Below are positions 36,006 through 47,236 of a stretch of 64,000 nt of DNA, one piece after another (within the stretch, counting starts at the first letter, position 1; every line of letters starts with the position of its first letter). A program made the position numbers and the translations under genes. Under the pieces are notes generated by a model. It searched no databases. It worked only from the letters and a program-made list of their open reading frames with translations, and was not told where the DNA came from. This DNA is from Chamaea fasciata. Taxonomy: Eukaryota; Chordata; Aves; Passeriformes; Sylviidae. Where the stretch lies: NCBI GenBank assembly GCA_029207755.1, contig JARCOQ010000001.1, forward strand, positions 96,762,640-96,826,639, written 5' to 3'.

Positions 36006-36410
36006 TGTTGTAATAAATAGGCAGATGGGACTCAGTTTTCTCATGTAGAAAAACCAATTCTTTCTTCACAAAGCTCATGTTTATAGGAAATATCAGAAGG
36101 CACTGTGTAGCACAATTTCTCAGGGAAAGGGGACATGATATTTTGAGTGAGAGTTGAGCTATCCCAGATTGGGCCTCAGATTCAAGGCCTTTTAAGCCTG
36201 TGGAGCAGTTAGGAATTCCTTATTAAGGTGTTCACAAGGGACAAAAGGTTTTTAGGTATTAATAAGTACTGTTTGCAGTGTGAATCTTTTAGCCACCTTA
36301 AGAATAAGATAAATAGTGTTTGTTTGCATTTTTTCCTATGCTGTGTACCAATGAGAATTATTTGTAACTGTAAACTATTTCTAAGTGTATATAAGCAGGC
36401 ATTTGTAACA
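36006..36410 (-). mobile_element. LTR of a minus-strand ERVK/alpha-like retrovirus
   Basis: The left end is firm: + strand TGTTGTAATAAATAGG directly beside the primer-binding site. On the minus strand a TATA-like 'gcttaaaaggccttg' (about 36195) and a poly(A)-like 'ctataaacatgagc' (about 36085) precede the U5. The right end is taken at 'atttgtaaca' (36410), giving about 405 bp, but is uncertain. Confidence 0.65.
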
Positions 36411-39147
36411 GAATATAGGGAGAACATATGAGAATCATATTGGTTTGAACGTGTGTTTGCTCCAGGTCCAGCTTTCCAATATTTTAAAGAGTTCCCTGCT
36501 TCAGCAGTGTGTTAAACCTAATTGGTCAGCAATACAGTGGAACTTAGTTCATTGGTTGGTAAGGACTATTTATGTGTCTATGAAATTTTCTCTCTCTAGA
36601 TGCATTTACATATTTTCTTCACTGCTTCTCATGGGACAGATTTATTGTTTATGCAGGTGCAAACTTACTTTTCTCTCTAAGAATAGGTTGTTGTGTTCAT
36701 TCTTATAATTTTTCTTTATGGGAACTTACAAGCTAGTTCTAGCTTAGCTAGAGTATCAGGGCCTAAACCATATTTTATAAGGCCTTTCTTTTATATTATA
36801 TCTACCTGCCTGCAACACACTACTCCATTGCTTGGCTATTGTTCTGAAAAAGATTATGTGTAGCACATACATGTTCTCTCATGTTCTGTTGGTTGATTGT
36901 TTTGAACACATCATTGCATTGGAAAGAATGTGTGTTGTGAAGCAGAGTGTTAGCCAATACCTGTTCCTCTCTCCCTCCTGTCCTTGTAGTACAGCAAGGA
37001 AAGAAGTTGTCTGAGTGTGTCATGTTACTTAACTTTTCATATCTTCTGTACAGAAATGAGGAGGTTTCACAGAAGATTTCTTCTCTCTTGCCATTTCTGT
37101 AAATAGCATGATGTATGTCATGATTTGGCTTCACATTAATATTTCAATGAAATTGCTTTGATATGATATTATAGAAGAACATTTAAATCAGGGCATGAAA
37201 CTTTAATTTTGGAGGCTGGGTGCTCAACTTCTTGTTTGCTGCAAGGTGTGTCTATATTGTTCTAGACTAAAAATATCAGAGACTTACTAAGTAGGAAAGG
37301 TTTTATGCAGAAGTGCATCTGCCTGAACCAGCTCTGAATTCAACCAAAAACTGCTAAAGCAATTTCCCATTAGGAAAAAAAGTGTATTTCTTGGAAATCT
37401 GTTTTCAAGGAAAATTTTCCATGTTTTTTAAAATGGAAAGTGAACTGCATATGTGAATTTGTTGGAGAAAATACACTAGTGTCTTTCCAGTGTGATTGGA
37501 AATAAAGCTTAGAACTATATTGCCAGGTTTACAAATAAAAATCAAAATGTTACAAACTTCTTTGGAACAGCAAAGTAAGTTTTCTGCTACATGTTTGTTT
37601 TAGATAACTTGAATTTCCATGACAGAAATGTATCTCTGAAAATCTCTGGTGAATATCTCTGGTTGTGTGAACAATATCAAGCCCAAATCTGATGCCATCC
37701 TCCAGATTGGAGAGAGTTTGTACATCATATCCTGCTTTATCCCAGTCAGCCTTTTCCATGTCAGTGATCTTTTCTAGCACAAATCTCCACCTCTATGTAC
37801 TGAACTACCGCATTTCATTCAATGAAAAACATCACTTTAAAGTTTTATTTCGTCTAGTCTGAAGTATCATATAGAATTTTTGGTGAAACAGAAAATGAGT
37901 ACTGACCTGACTGGAAATGACAGGTTAAAAAGCCTTTTTAGAAAGTTTTATTTTTATGAAAAATTGATCAGAAGGTAAGAGTGTAATTGATTACAAACTA
38001 TTCATTTTATCAACAATTTAAGTTTCTAGTTCTTGTGGGGTTGTTTTGTTTTAATAAATTTAGTATTTTTCTTCTGATTAGGCAAATTTCAGTTTCCAGT
38101 TTTGGAACACACAGATAGCTTTCAAAAATTGGCTGAAAAATATTTGAAGTATAGTTTTCATGCAGCAATACTTTGTATCGTTGAACACAATAATGCAAAT
38201 ACATGTATACAGATCAGACTTATATTTTTATTAATTATTAGTCCCAAATGTAACTGGTGTGAGGGAGGAGGGAGACAGGGAAGTTAGGCTTGCACTTAGA
38301 ACTTCTGTTTATTTTAAAAAAACCCTTTTTAAAGCCAGTATCTACGTCGAAACCCAAGTATATGGTGCCATTTCAATTCCAAATGAAAGGATCATCTGTG
38401 GTTTTTTTGCTTGTTCATTATTTATTCATCTCTTAGCTAAGCATTTTAACAGTGCATAAAAACAAAAAGAAGATTGTATACCTGCCCAAACCTGTGGGAC
38501 TCTAAATAATGCAGCATGTTTGCAGCCACACTTATAACAACCTGGTTCTAATCACCTTGGGGGAGGATGTCTTTCCATCAACTTGAAGTGACTGTGACTT
38601 CTGCTTTGCACAAGAGCAAATCTTTTTGTTCAGAGTAGAGTTACCAAGGCAGGAACCTGACTGGCAATCTTGAGAGGCAACTTAAATGGCACTCACTACT
38701 TTCTACAGCTGAAATATGCTTTGAAAATACAGCTGAAGGAACAGAAACTCAAAAAGCTCACTTTGTTTGCTGCAACTTCATGCTCTAGGGTCATTAGGGA
38801 ATTCCTCAGATATTCAAGCCATCTCCAAAGGAGCTGTCACAAAAGCCTTGAGACTTGCCATCTCAAGTAGTGGCTAGGTATTGGATGGAACCTTTTGGCA
38901 TCTCAGGCAGTACCAGATGCCTTACAGTTTTTAGACCATTGAATAAAGTCCTGCACCCATCAAGTCATAGATGTTTTTTGTAGAGATGATCACCCTGTAG
39001 ATTCTGTGGCAAATATCTGTTTTTAAAATCTTCCTAATTTTAAAATAGCAAAAAAACTAAAATATGTTTCTTCATCTCTGTGGCATAAATTTGGTAAGGA
39101 TAAGCATAGGAATAGGTTTTGTTTGTCATAATTCAAAAATTAGTTAG
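36411..39147. other. Mostly unique DNA, no gene seen
   Basis: A stretch at about 36440-36640 has LTR-like inverted CCAAT motifs ('aattggtcag', 'cattggttgg') but no firm ends. The rest is AT-rich. The 104-codon minus frame at 36820-37134 has no recognisable domain. Confidence 0.45.
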
Positions 39148-39152
39148 TGCAA

Positions 39153-39750
39153 TGTTCTGGTTTTGGCTGGTATCGGGTTAATTTTCTTCTTAGTAACCTT
39201 GGTTTGGATTTAGCCCGTGAATGCTGCTGACAACTGATGCTTTAATTGTTGCTAAGTAGTGCATACCCTGAGCGAAAGACTTGCCAGTTTCTCATGCTCT
39301 GCCAGTGAGGAGGTGCACAAGAAGCCTAGATGGAGCAAGGCCAGGACAGCTGACCTGAACCGGCCAAATGGATGGTGTATACCATAGAACATGGTCCAGT
39401 ATATAAACTGGGGGTATTGTCTGGGAGCCACTGGTTGCTGCTCAGGGATGGGCTGAGGATCAGACAGTAGGTGGTGAGCTGTGGTATTGAGCACCACTTG
39501 TTTCTCTTGGATTTTATTCCCTTCTCTTTCTCTCATTATTATTAGTATTATTATTGTTGTTGTTGTTGTTCTTGCTGCTATCATTTTTATTTTTTGCATT
39601 ACTGAATTTTCTTTTACTTCAATTTTTAAGCAGTTCTTATCTCAACCCAAGATGGCTAATTTTTTTTCCAAGTCTACTCCCCACCAGGGACCAAGGAGTA
39701 TGCAAGCCATTTCATGGTACTTAAATGCCTTCTGGGGTTAAACCATGACA
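39153..39750 (+). mobile_element. ERVL solo LTR, perfect 5-bp target duplication
   Basis: The 598-bp element runs TGTTCTGGTTTTGGC...GGGGTTAAACCATGACA, flanked by TGCAA at 39148-39152 and 39751-39755. TATA reads CAGTATATAAACTGGGGG (about 39396), which is the hallmark promoter of the bird ERVL LTR family. A (TTA)n/(TTG)n repeat lies at 39537-39572 and 'cttatctcaaccca' precedes the end. It arose by LTR-LTR recombination that removed the provirus. Confidence 0.95.
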
Positions 39751-39781
39751 TGCAATATTTAAAAGTCTCTATATGTTCTTC

Positions 39782-39831
<50 letters not shown>
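39782..39831. repeat. (TA)n microsatellite
   Basis: About 25 TA units with one interruption, 30 bp after the ERVL solo LTR. Confidence 0.97.
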
Positions 39832-39834
<3 letters not shown>

Positions 39835-42163
39835 GTTATAGTTGACAAGCTGAACTGTCTTGAGTTAAAACAATGTGTTATTTCTAGATTTATCTCTGGT
39901 ATGTTTTTATCCTGCAAACAGACAAGTTATCTTATTTATATTTTTCTATTTGTTAGATCATTGTTATTATAATAAAGGTAACTCCAATCTGAAAAGTGTA
40001 CTGGCAAAATTATTTCTAAGGTAATTAAAGCAGGATCTTGCCCTCAAATAAACTGTTCAGCCTTTTTGATTCAGGATAAAAACCACTGCATTTAGGCATT
40101 TGAGTTCTTGTTCTAAAATGTAAAAACATATCTGTGAAAAGAAAATAAATGCATTTGTAGTCAAGTAGCCCAGTAAAAGGATTGTTGAAGAGGAATTTGC
40201 TATTGTTATTTGTATATTGCCAGCTTTTTACCTATTAGCACATTCTGATTTTTTTTAAAGGAAAACAAAATTCCAGAATTAAGTTGTCCTTGGATGATTG
40301 CATCAGGACTTTTAAATTGGGAAAGCCAAAAACTGAGACAAATGGTCACATCCTTCTTATGGGGCAGCAACAATAGGGACCAATTTGACTAGAGGTCTTA
40401 TCAAGAAGTTTATTTCCAGTGCTTGGTAACACCAAAGAAAATAGTTATTTTATACTGAAAGTTAAAGTGCAGATATATAAACTGATGAGCTTAAAATATA
40501 GAAAAAATTTCTTGAGAGAAAAAGGATTTTTAAAGACTTTTTAAAAAAAGGAAAAAAACCAAGAAACATCCCAAACATTGAACATTCACAAGTCATATTT
40601 ACATGGCTTGTAAAACAGTAGTAGCAACAGCTCTTAAAAATCCGTTGTAAATGGAAATCCCTGGCAAATAAAAGGCATATGCCACTGAGTACCCTTTTTC
40701 TCTCATGGAGCTTTATATAGTTTATCATATACACATGTTAAAGGATACTTCAGCTATAGTTTGGACTAAACTGAAGGCAGCAGGGGAACAGCACATTTCC
40801 TTAGAGGTCAAGTTTTTATGTCAGCCTGTACTCTCAGCAGCTGAAATTGCCTAGAAATTATTGGAGCTGACTCAGAATTTTTTGAAACATTGTAAGTAAT
40901 CAACATTCTTTCATAAATTACTCTATCCCTTTTTCAGACGTTTTTCTGCCTTGTCCATTTTTCTGGGTAGCACTGATTAGAAGAGTAGTAAAAGTTTTTG
41001 AAGATAGATGAGCAGCAAGCTTTTTATTTCCTTTCTTTCTTTTTTTGTAAGATTGAAATCTCTGTTTTTGCTTGACAAGATAAAAGATAGAAATAACAGG
41101 AAGATCACACGGAACAACTTCAAAGTGTAGCACAGCTGGAGCTGAAGCATATCTCAGAATCTCAGATGACCTTGCCACAATGGCAAGGTCTTTGGAGTCT
41201 CATCCCCTTTGGGATAGAAAATCTTTGGGCATACATAATGGAAATGCTTAGATCTCTCAGTCCTACATTTGTTCTCCTTCCTGTATGTGGACAGGTATCT
41301 TCCAAATTTCTGCCACATAGATAAACTGGATAAGTTATCATATCCACAGTGACATTTCACTAGTGAAATATAAAATGTGAGCAAGAATCTAGTTGTTTAC
41401 CTCTACTCTTATGAAAATCTCTGAATTCCAACCATGCCAACACAGATCCTGATCTTCAGAACAACTAGGTCTGGAAATGCAGTGAAGAAAGACAGCACAT
41501 GGAAGGTATGGAAGAAATAAAAGGGACTTAAAACCCGCATACAACATACAATAAGATGAGAGGGAAAAATCAAACACAAAGAATATTTCAATACAATATG
41601 GGGTAGTTAACTTGACATTTTTACTGGGGATTAGCAGAAATATACTGTACAAGCAAGATAAATTTGCATAGACTGGTTCAGTTTTGTATGTATTTTAACC
41701 ACTGTAGACTGCTTATCCAAAGTTTCTAATCTAGTTCCCGGAAAAAAATGTTTCAAGTTTGATGTCATCCTATTTAAGTCCGAGGGAAAATTGCCATTTA
41801 CAGTGTCGTAGATCAGATTCTCATTTTCCTGTGTAACTCCGGTTAAATCAGAAGACTAGTACCATGAGCTGTAAATCCAAAAATTTAAGTTGTCAAAAAT
41901 ATTATTGTATAGAAATTCCACTGCATAATGTCTATTTACTAAAAACAAACACATGGTGTCACAGAACTTGAGTATGTATTACAGGTCTGTTTCCAGCTCA
42001 GTTTCAGAAAAATGCAAGATCATTAGATATCTTCAATAATGCTTTAAATCATATGATAGTCATAACAAGGAAAAAAAAATTAATTTCTTATTTCATCACA
42101 TACTTGCCATTCCACCACCTGAAACTTCAATCAATGGCACATATGGCCAGTTGATTCTAGTTT
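39832..42163. other. Unique DNA, no gene seen
   Basis: No frame over 92 codons, no repeat recognised. A cluster of overlapping minus-strand frames at 40918-41652 shows no domain, and their stop-free lengths fit chance. Confidence 0.5.
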
Positions 42164-42168
42164 GCATC

Positions 42169-42195
42169 TGTAGTAGTTCAGCATGGATGTGAGTG

Positions 42196-42228
<33 letters not shown>

Positions 42229-44510
42229 CTCTAAGGAAGTTATAGCAGATGTTGACAGCTTGGTTGACCAATTAAAGAGTTCATTACTGTTATAAATGAT
42301 CAGCTGAATCTGTGAATTAAAAATATTAATAAAAAATTTATTAATAAAATTTAAAAAATCACTAATTTTAGAAATAGAGAAACCCCGATAAAACCACAAC
42401 CAAAGCGCAGTTCCGATCCCAGGAATCGGCACTGGGTGAACCGCCCCCTGTGGCACAGAATTCCCTTCTGGTTCACAAATTCAGGGAGTGCAGGGCCTAT
42501 TTTTATACAGTTCTTGGGCTTGTGCAACCGATTACTTCATATGGTCTTGGATTCATATTCATCTGGTTTCTTTTCTGGATGTGATTTTGGCGAATAGTTT
42601 TTCTGGGGAGAAATAAACCTATGTCTGGGTTTGCAGGAACCAGGTATTGAGATGTATGTCCTTGATGAGATTGGGATGATGGGTATGGGGTGCTGAGCGC
42701 TTGGCTGATGGCAATGATGGTGGTGCTTGGCCCCATCTCCCATGGGTGGCACCCTCTTTTCTTTCAGTGATGGATGATTCTCTGTTTTTTTGGGCAGAGG
42801 AACGTCTTCCCGGAACCCTGCATTCCTTAGGCTTAAGAACATTATACAGTAACCTACAAACTAACTCTCAGACTACAGTTATATAGGTTTTATACCATGT
42901 TATAAAAAAGAAAACACGAATTAATCCTACAATATTTATCACAATTACACTTCTGTAAAACCCTGGCTTAAAATCAAAGGATCCCAGGTGACTGGTCCTT
43001 TTCCTTTCGACTTTGCAGGAGGTAAAGGGGGGCAGTCCCAGTCTCTCCTTGTGAGAGGGAGAGCCGGGACAGCATGGCCTGCCTGTTTGTTTTTTTAAGA
43101 GAGGCCCGCCCGGCCCAGTGACTCCTGGAGCATATGCCCCGTCCCGACCGGGATCGTTTTTAGCAGCTGTAAAATCCCCTGCCGCTTCTCTATGCGGGGG
43201 GAGAAACTGGCTTGGGGCCTGGCCAGGCCCACCAGTCCCCCTGCGGGGGGAGGAGAGCCAGGCCTGGCCCTGGCCATGTCTTTGGGCCTTCCCCCCCACA
43301 GCTGCCAGGGAGGGGGAAGAGAGGCTGCAGCCTCGGATAGCATCTTGGGGGTTCGGCAAGGCTGGCCCCGCACGGTCACAGGCCCCTCCCGGGCCCTGTG
43401 CGCAGCCCGGCCAGAGTCTGCTCTGTCGCCGGCTGGGCTGGGGTGGGCAGGAGCCATCTACCTCCTTGCCTGTTGAGATCTCTGACTGCCGGAGCTGCTC
43501 CGATCTCTCCGTGAGAGTTTCCCCCGTCGGAGCAGCCTTGAAGTCTGACACTGTGAGCTGCAGCCGGGAGAAAGAGGACCTGAGCCAAATTTAACTTTTT
43601 CTTGTCACAGATGAAATTTCCAAAGTCCTAACATTTTCCTTTGTGAGAGAAACGGCCAAATTGGAGACATGTCAGGACAATATGGGGATCTCAAAGTCAA
43701 TAAACGAAGAGTGACTTCTTAAGTGGGAGAGATGACAAGTTGCTTTAGTCCTAGGCTGAAAATCTCCTGTGAGTTGTGGTAAGAATATGCTAAAGTATTC
43801 CTTTAAATCATGAACAATATGAATTGGGGAGATGATTTGTGGATTTTAAAGCAAAGGTATCTGTGATTTATTGAGTGAATATTGAATTAGAAGTTGTGAT
43901 TTAGTGATCCCATGAGAGGTTTGAACAGAGAGAGATGATAAGAAGCCCTCTGTGCCAGTGAAGAAGTGAGAAGATATCTCTGTTCCCTGAGATGAAGAAT
44001 TCTTTGCCTTTGAAGTTGCTTATCTTGAAAAGGTGACACCCCAGTTCTGTGAGTCTACGGCCCATATATAGTCACAGGAAAGGCTATGTGGTATGGGAGG
44101 TTCCACAACTGCAGAAGCTCCTGGGCAGGCTGCTTTTGTGTGAGTTAGAAGCCACAAACAGACTATTTATCTTGTGGAAAGCTACCAGAACAACAGGAGA
44201 GACTTCTCTCACTCAAAGACTGAATGAAAGACTGTTTTATAACTGGTACTGACCTGGAGTTCTGAGTTTTGCCTCTTTACATTGTTTGTAGAAAATGAAC
44301 AGTTTGTGGTGGGAGAAAGAGTTGCTTTAGAAATGTCTTTTTTTTTTTTTTCTCAGTGTGTGTTAATAAAACAACCTGTTTACTTTTAAGTTGGGCTGGT
44401 TTTGCCTTTTTCTCCCAAATCCCATCTCCCAGAGGGAAAAGAGACTAGACACTCAAATCACCACACTAAATTTGGCAAAACAGAAATTCGGCGAACGTGA
44501 AACCACTACA
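42169..44510 (+). mobile_element. Long passerine-type LTR, copy 2, with nested LTR
   Basis: It starts TGTAGTAGTTCAGCATGG and ends GTGAAACCACTACA, flanked by GCATC at 42164-42168 and 44511-44515, a perfect 5-bp duplication. Its apparent length of 2342 bp includes a poly(T) tract (42199-42228) and an inserted LTR at about 42313-42949. The centre (43020-43570) is strongly GC-rich. 'gtgtgttaataaaacaacc' (44358) supplies the poly(A) signal near the end. The 227-codon minus and 158-codon + frames at 42868-43594 are GC-rich LTR sequence. Confidence 0.85.
42313..42949 (-). mobile_element. LTR nested in the long LTR copy 2
   Basis: This block has no counterpart in copies 1 and 3. Proposed ends are TGAATTAAAAAT...CACAATTACA, with AATCTG and CTTCTG flanks (4 of 6 match). 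On the minus strand a TATA-like 'gaactgtataaaaat' (about 42500) precedes 'aataaatttttt' (about 42335). The ends could shift by a few tens of bases. Confidence 0.55.
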
Positions 44511-44568
44511 GCATCACATCTTCAGCTGGGAGACCTTCACATAATTCCAAGATCTGCCTAGAATTCAT

Positions 44569-45080
44569 ATAATCATAGAATGTTATGACTTGGAAGGAAC
44601 CTTAAGGATCATCTAGTTCCAAACCCCCTGCCATGGGCAGACACACGTTCCACCAGACCTGCTTGCTCAAAATCCCATCCAACCTGACCTTGAACACTGA
44701 AAAGGATGGAACATCCATAACTTCTCTGGACAACCTGTTTCAGTGCCTCACCACAGTCACAGTAAAGAATTTCTTCTTAATATCTTATATAAACTTACCA
44801 TCTTCCATTTGAAGCCATTACCTCATGTGTTATCACTACCTACACTTGTAAAAATTCCCTTTTCAGCTTTCTTGTAGAGTGCTTTTGGGCACTGGAAAGT
44901 CCTCTGAGGTCTCCCTGGCACCTTCTCTTCTCCAGGCTGAACAAGCTCAGCTGTCTTAGTCTGTCTTCACAGGTGTTCCAGTCCTCAGATCATCTTTGTG
45001 GCCTCCTGTGGACTCGTTTTGTGGACTTCTTATTTTGAAGGTCCAGAACTGAACACATTGCTCCAGGCGGAGTCTTATTT
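44569..45080 (-). mobile_element. CR1 LINE, about 510 bp of 3' end
   Basis: A long reverse-oriented CR1: octamer tail 'atcatagaatgttatgact', 'aaggatcatctagttcc', 'tttcagtgcctcacca', 'aaagaatttcttcttaat', 'tctccaggctgaacaagctc' and 'gaacacattgctccagg'. It includes the 3' UTR and the last part of the reverse transcriptase frame, which is broken. Confidence 0.95.
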
Positions 45081-47231
45081 ATAGAAGCCAAGGATCGGAT
45101 TCTTGCACAATTTTATTCAAAGTTTTTAAAAAATTATTTTATTTTAACTCATCATATCACTGAATTCAAAATTATGACTGACTGATTTTCCCTGGGTGTG
45201 TACTTCTTCATGCCAGCTGCTACTGCCACTTGCTGGAAAACAGTGTTCCTAATCCATCAGTGCAGATAATCATGCTTCTTAAAATCAAGACTCTTGTAAC
45301 TTTTCCAATTGTATCACTCTGTCTTTCCACTTCCATGCCATTATGAATTTTTCATAGGGGAAAAAAGCCCATCTGTAATCTCAGGAGTGTCATTATCACA
45401 TCTTTATTCAAATCTCTAGTATTCAATCAAATGAACTGTAAAATTCTCAACCATTACTATAGACTTCTTATCAGATCTTTAGATTTTCGGAACATTTACA
45501 GGATTAACTCTTTCATGAATTTAAAATACTAACACTACTTCTTTTAAAAAACTTTGTGTAAGACCATTTTGAATGATGGTATGCATTTATTGAATAGAGG
45601 TTCTTCTATAGTGTAGTACTTACAGGTAGTGAAACAGTCCTGAGTTCCTGAGGTACAGGTTTGTCCATGAATTTGATAATACAGTGTATCAGAACTGTTG
45701 GGCTCTATATATCTTGCTGCATCCATAAACCTGCTGATTTTCAAAATCAATGAAGCTATGTGCTGTGCAAGTCAGGTAAGGTATACTAGAGATTTAAAGC
45801 ATGTGTTTCTGAAAATCTTTATTCTGTTGTTTGGAACAGGACCCTGTTTTTTACTGGTATTCATCTTCTGACATTGCTCAATCTAAAGTAATCTACGGTT
45901 GAGCAGTATGCCATGAAAGAGGGGTAAAAAAATATATTATGTATATCTTTCAGCTGACTTTGTCCAAGTCTTTTTGACCATTAAAAATAGGTGTTTGCAT
46001 TTGTCTTTGGAAAATGAAACACAGAACCCTTGCATATTTGTGTTCTTGTGCAATGCCGTTTGTTGAAACTATTTGGAAAGCACTGTAATTGGTAAGTTTA
46101 CTTTCTAACATGACGACATGACATGCATAATAGCTTTAAAGTGACTTTAAATTAATACTTTCTGTTGTCTGAAATTAATGATTCATGAAGTGAAGAGGAA
46201 ATTTCTATAGCAAAGGAGTTGGCATTTACAAATACTATCCTATTTGTGTTCAGTGTTTCTCTCCATACTAGCAAAGTGAATGAGATGTTTAAAGATTTTC
46301 TTTGGTGTTCAAAAAGAAAACAGAACAAGTGAATTGATCAGGTCTAGAGTGTAGATTACTACTTGAACCAGGGACACATTCAATGTCTTCAAAGTCTTCT
46401 GAACCATTTATTTATGCTTGACAACCTGATTCTTCATTAATGCATCTATGACATTGTAATAACTCCAAATGTACCGTTTTAGTATGCAGTCGTGTAAATC
46501 GAAGAATATTGTATTTTTTATGGAGACAGATGTAGACTAGGCTTAATAAAGTTTGGCTAAATTTATTCTCAGAGACAGAATTTTTTTACTTAGACTTTTC
46601 ATGTACTCTCATTGGTAAGAGATCAGGCCTGCAATTCACATTGAAACAAAAATTAATTCAAATTCAGTAGGAAGGTGGTTTTGCTCTTTAACAATCAAAG
46701 AGTTGCCATTGACATTCAGTTTCTGATAGGGCAAAATCTTAAATGGTGATTCAGGCACAATAAAGCCCAAGGGAAAGATTTCTTCTCTATTGGACATGAC
46801 AGTTATAAGATATCATGGCTACACAATATGAAAGGAAAACCAAGGAGCCTTAAAATATGTGTAACAGGGACGAACACACTGAGAAGAAAACATGAAGGAG
46901 GAGGAAGAGAGAAAAGGCAGGCATCCAAGTTGTATGCATCAAATATAGTAACAATAAAATCATCTGAAGATTGTACTCTGGTCTCTCAGTTATAATTGCA
47001 CGAGTATGCTGTTTCCAATATTTCAGTCCTGTCCTTCTTTAAACCCTCCACTAATATCAGTATTAAACCCCATGTTTATCACCTAAACTTTAGCATATCT
47101 ATCATGCTTCTCATTTCAACCTAAATGCCTGCTGAAGCAGAAGCTCAGTGTTAAAACAAAACTTAAATATATTAGATTTAAATTGATCTACTCTATTTCT
47201 GAAAGCTTCATAGGTCACATAATTGAGAGCA
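45081..47231. other. Unique DNA, no gene seen
   Basis: AT-rich; longest frame 68 codons; no repeat recognised. Confidence 0.55.
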
Positions 47232-47236
47232 GTTGG

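Noticed and set aside
35369..36013. 214-codon + strand frame as a membrane protein
   Set aside because: It is antisense to an ERV gag start, leader and primer-binding site; its hydrophobic look comes from T-rich repeats.
36820..37134. 104-codon minus frame as a zinc-finger-like gene
   Set aside because: Cys and His are scattered without finger spacing, and there is no supporting context.
42868..43594. 227-codon minus and 158-codon + frames as a GC-rich gene
   Set aside because: Both sit in the GC-rich core of a long LTR with a perfect target duplication; GC-rich sequence lacks stops by chance.
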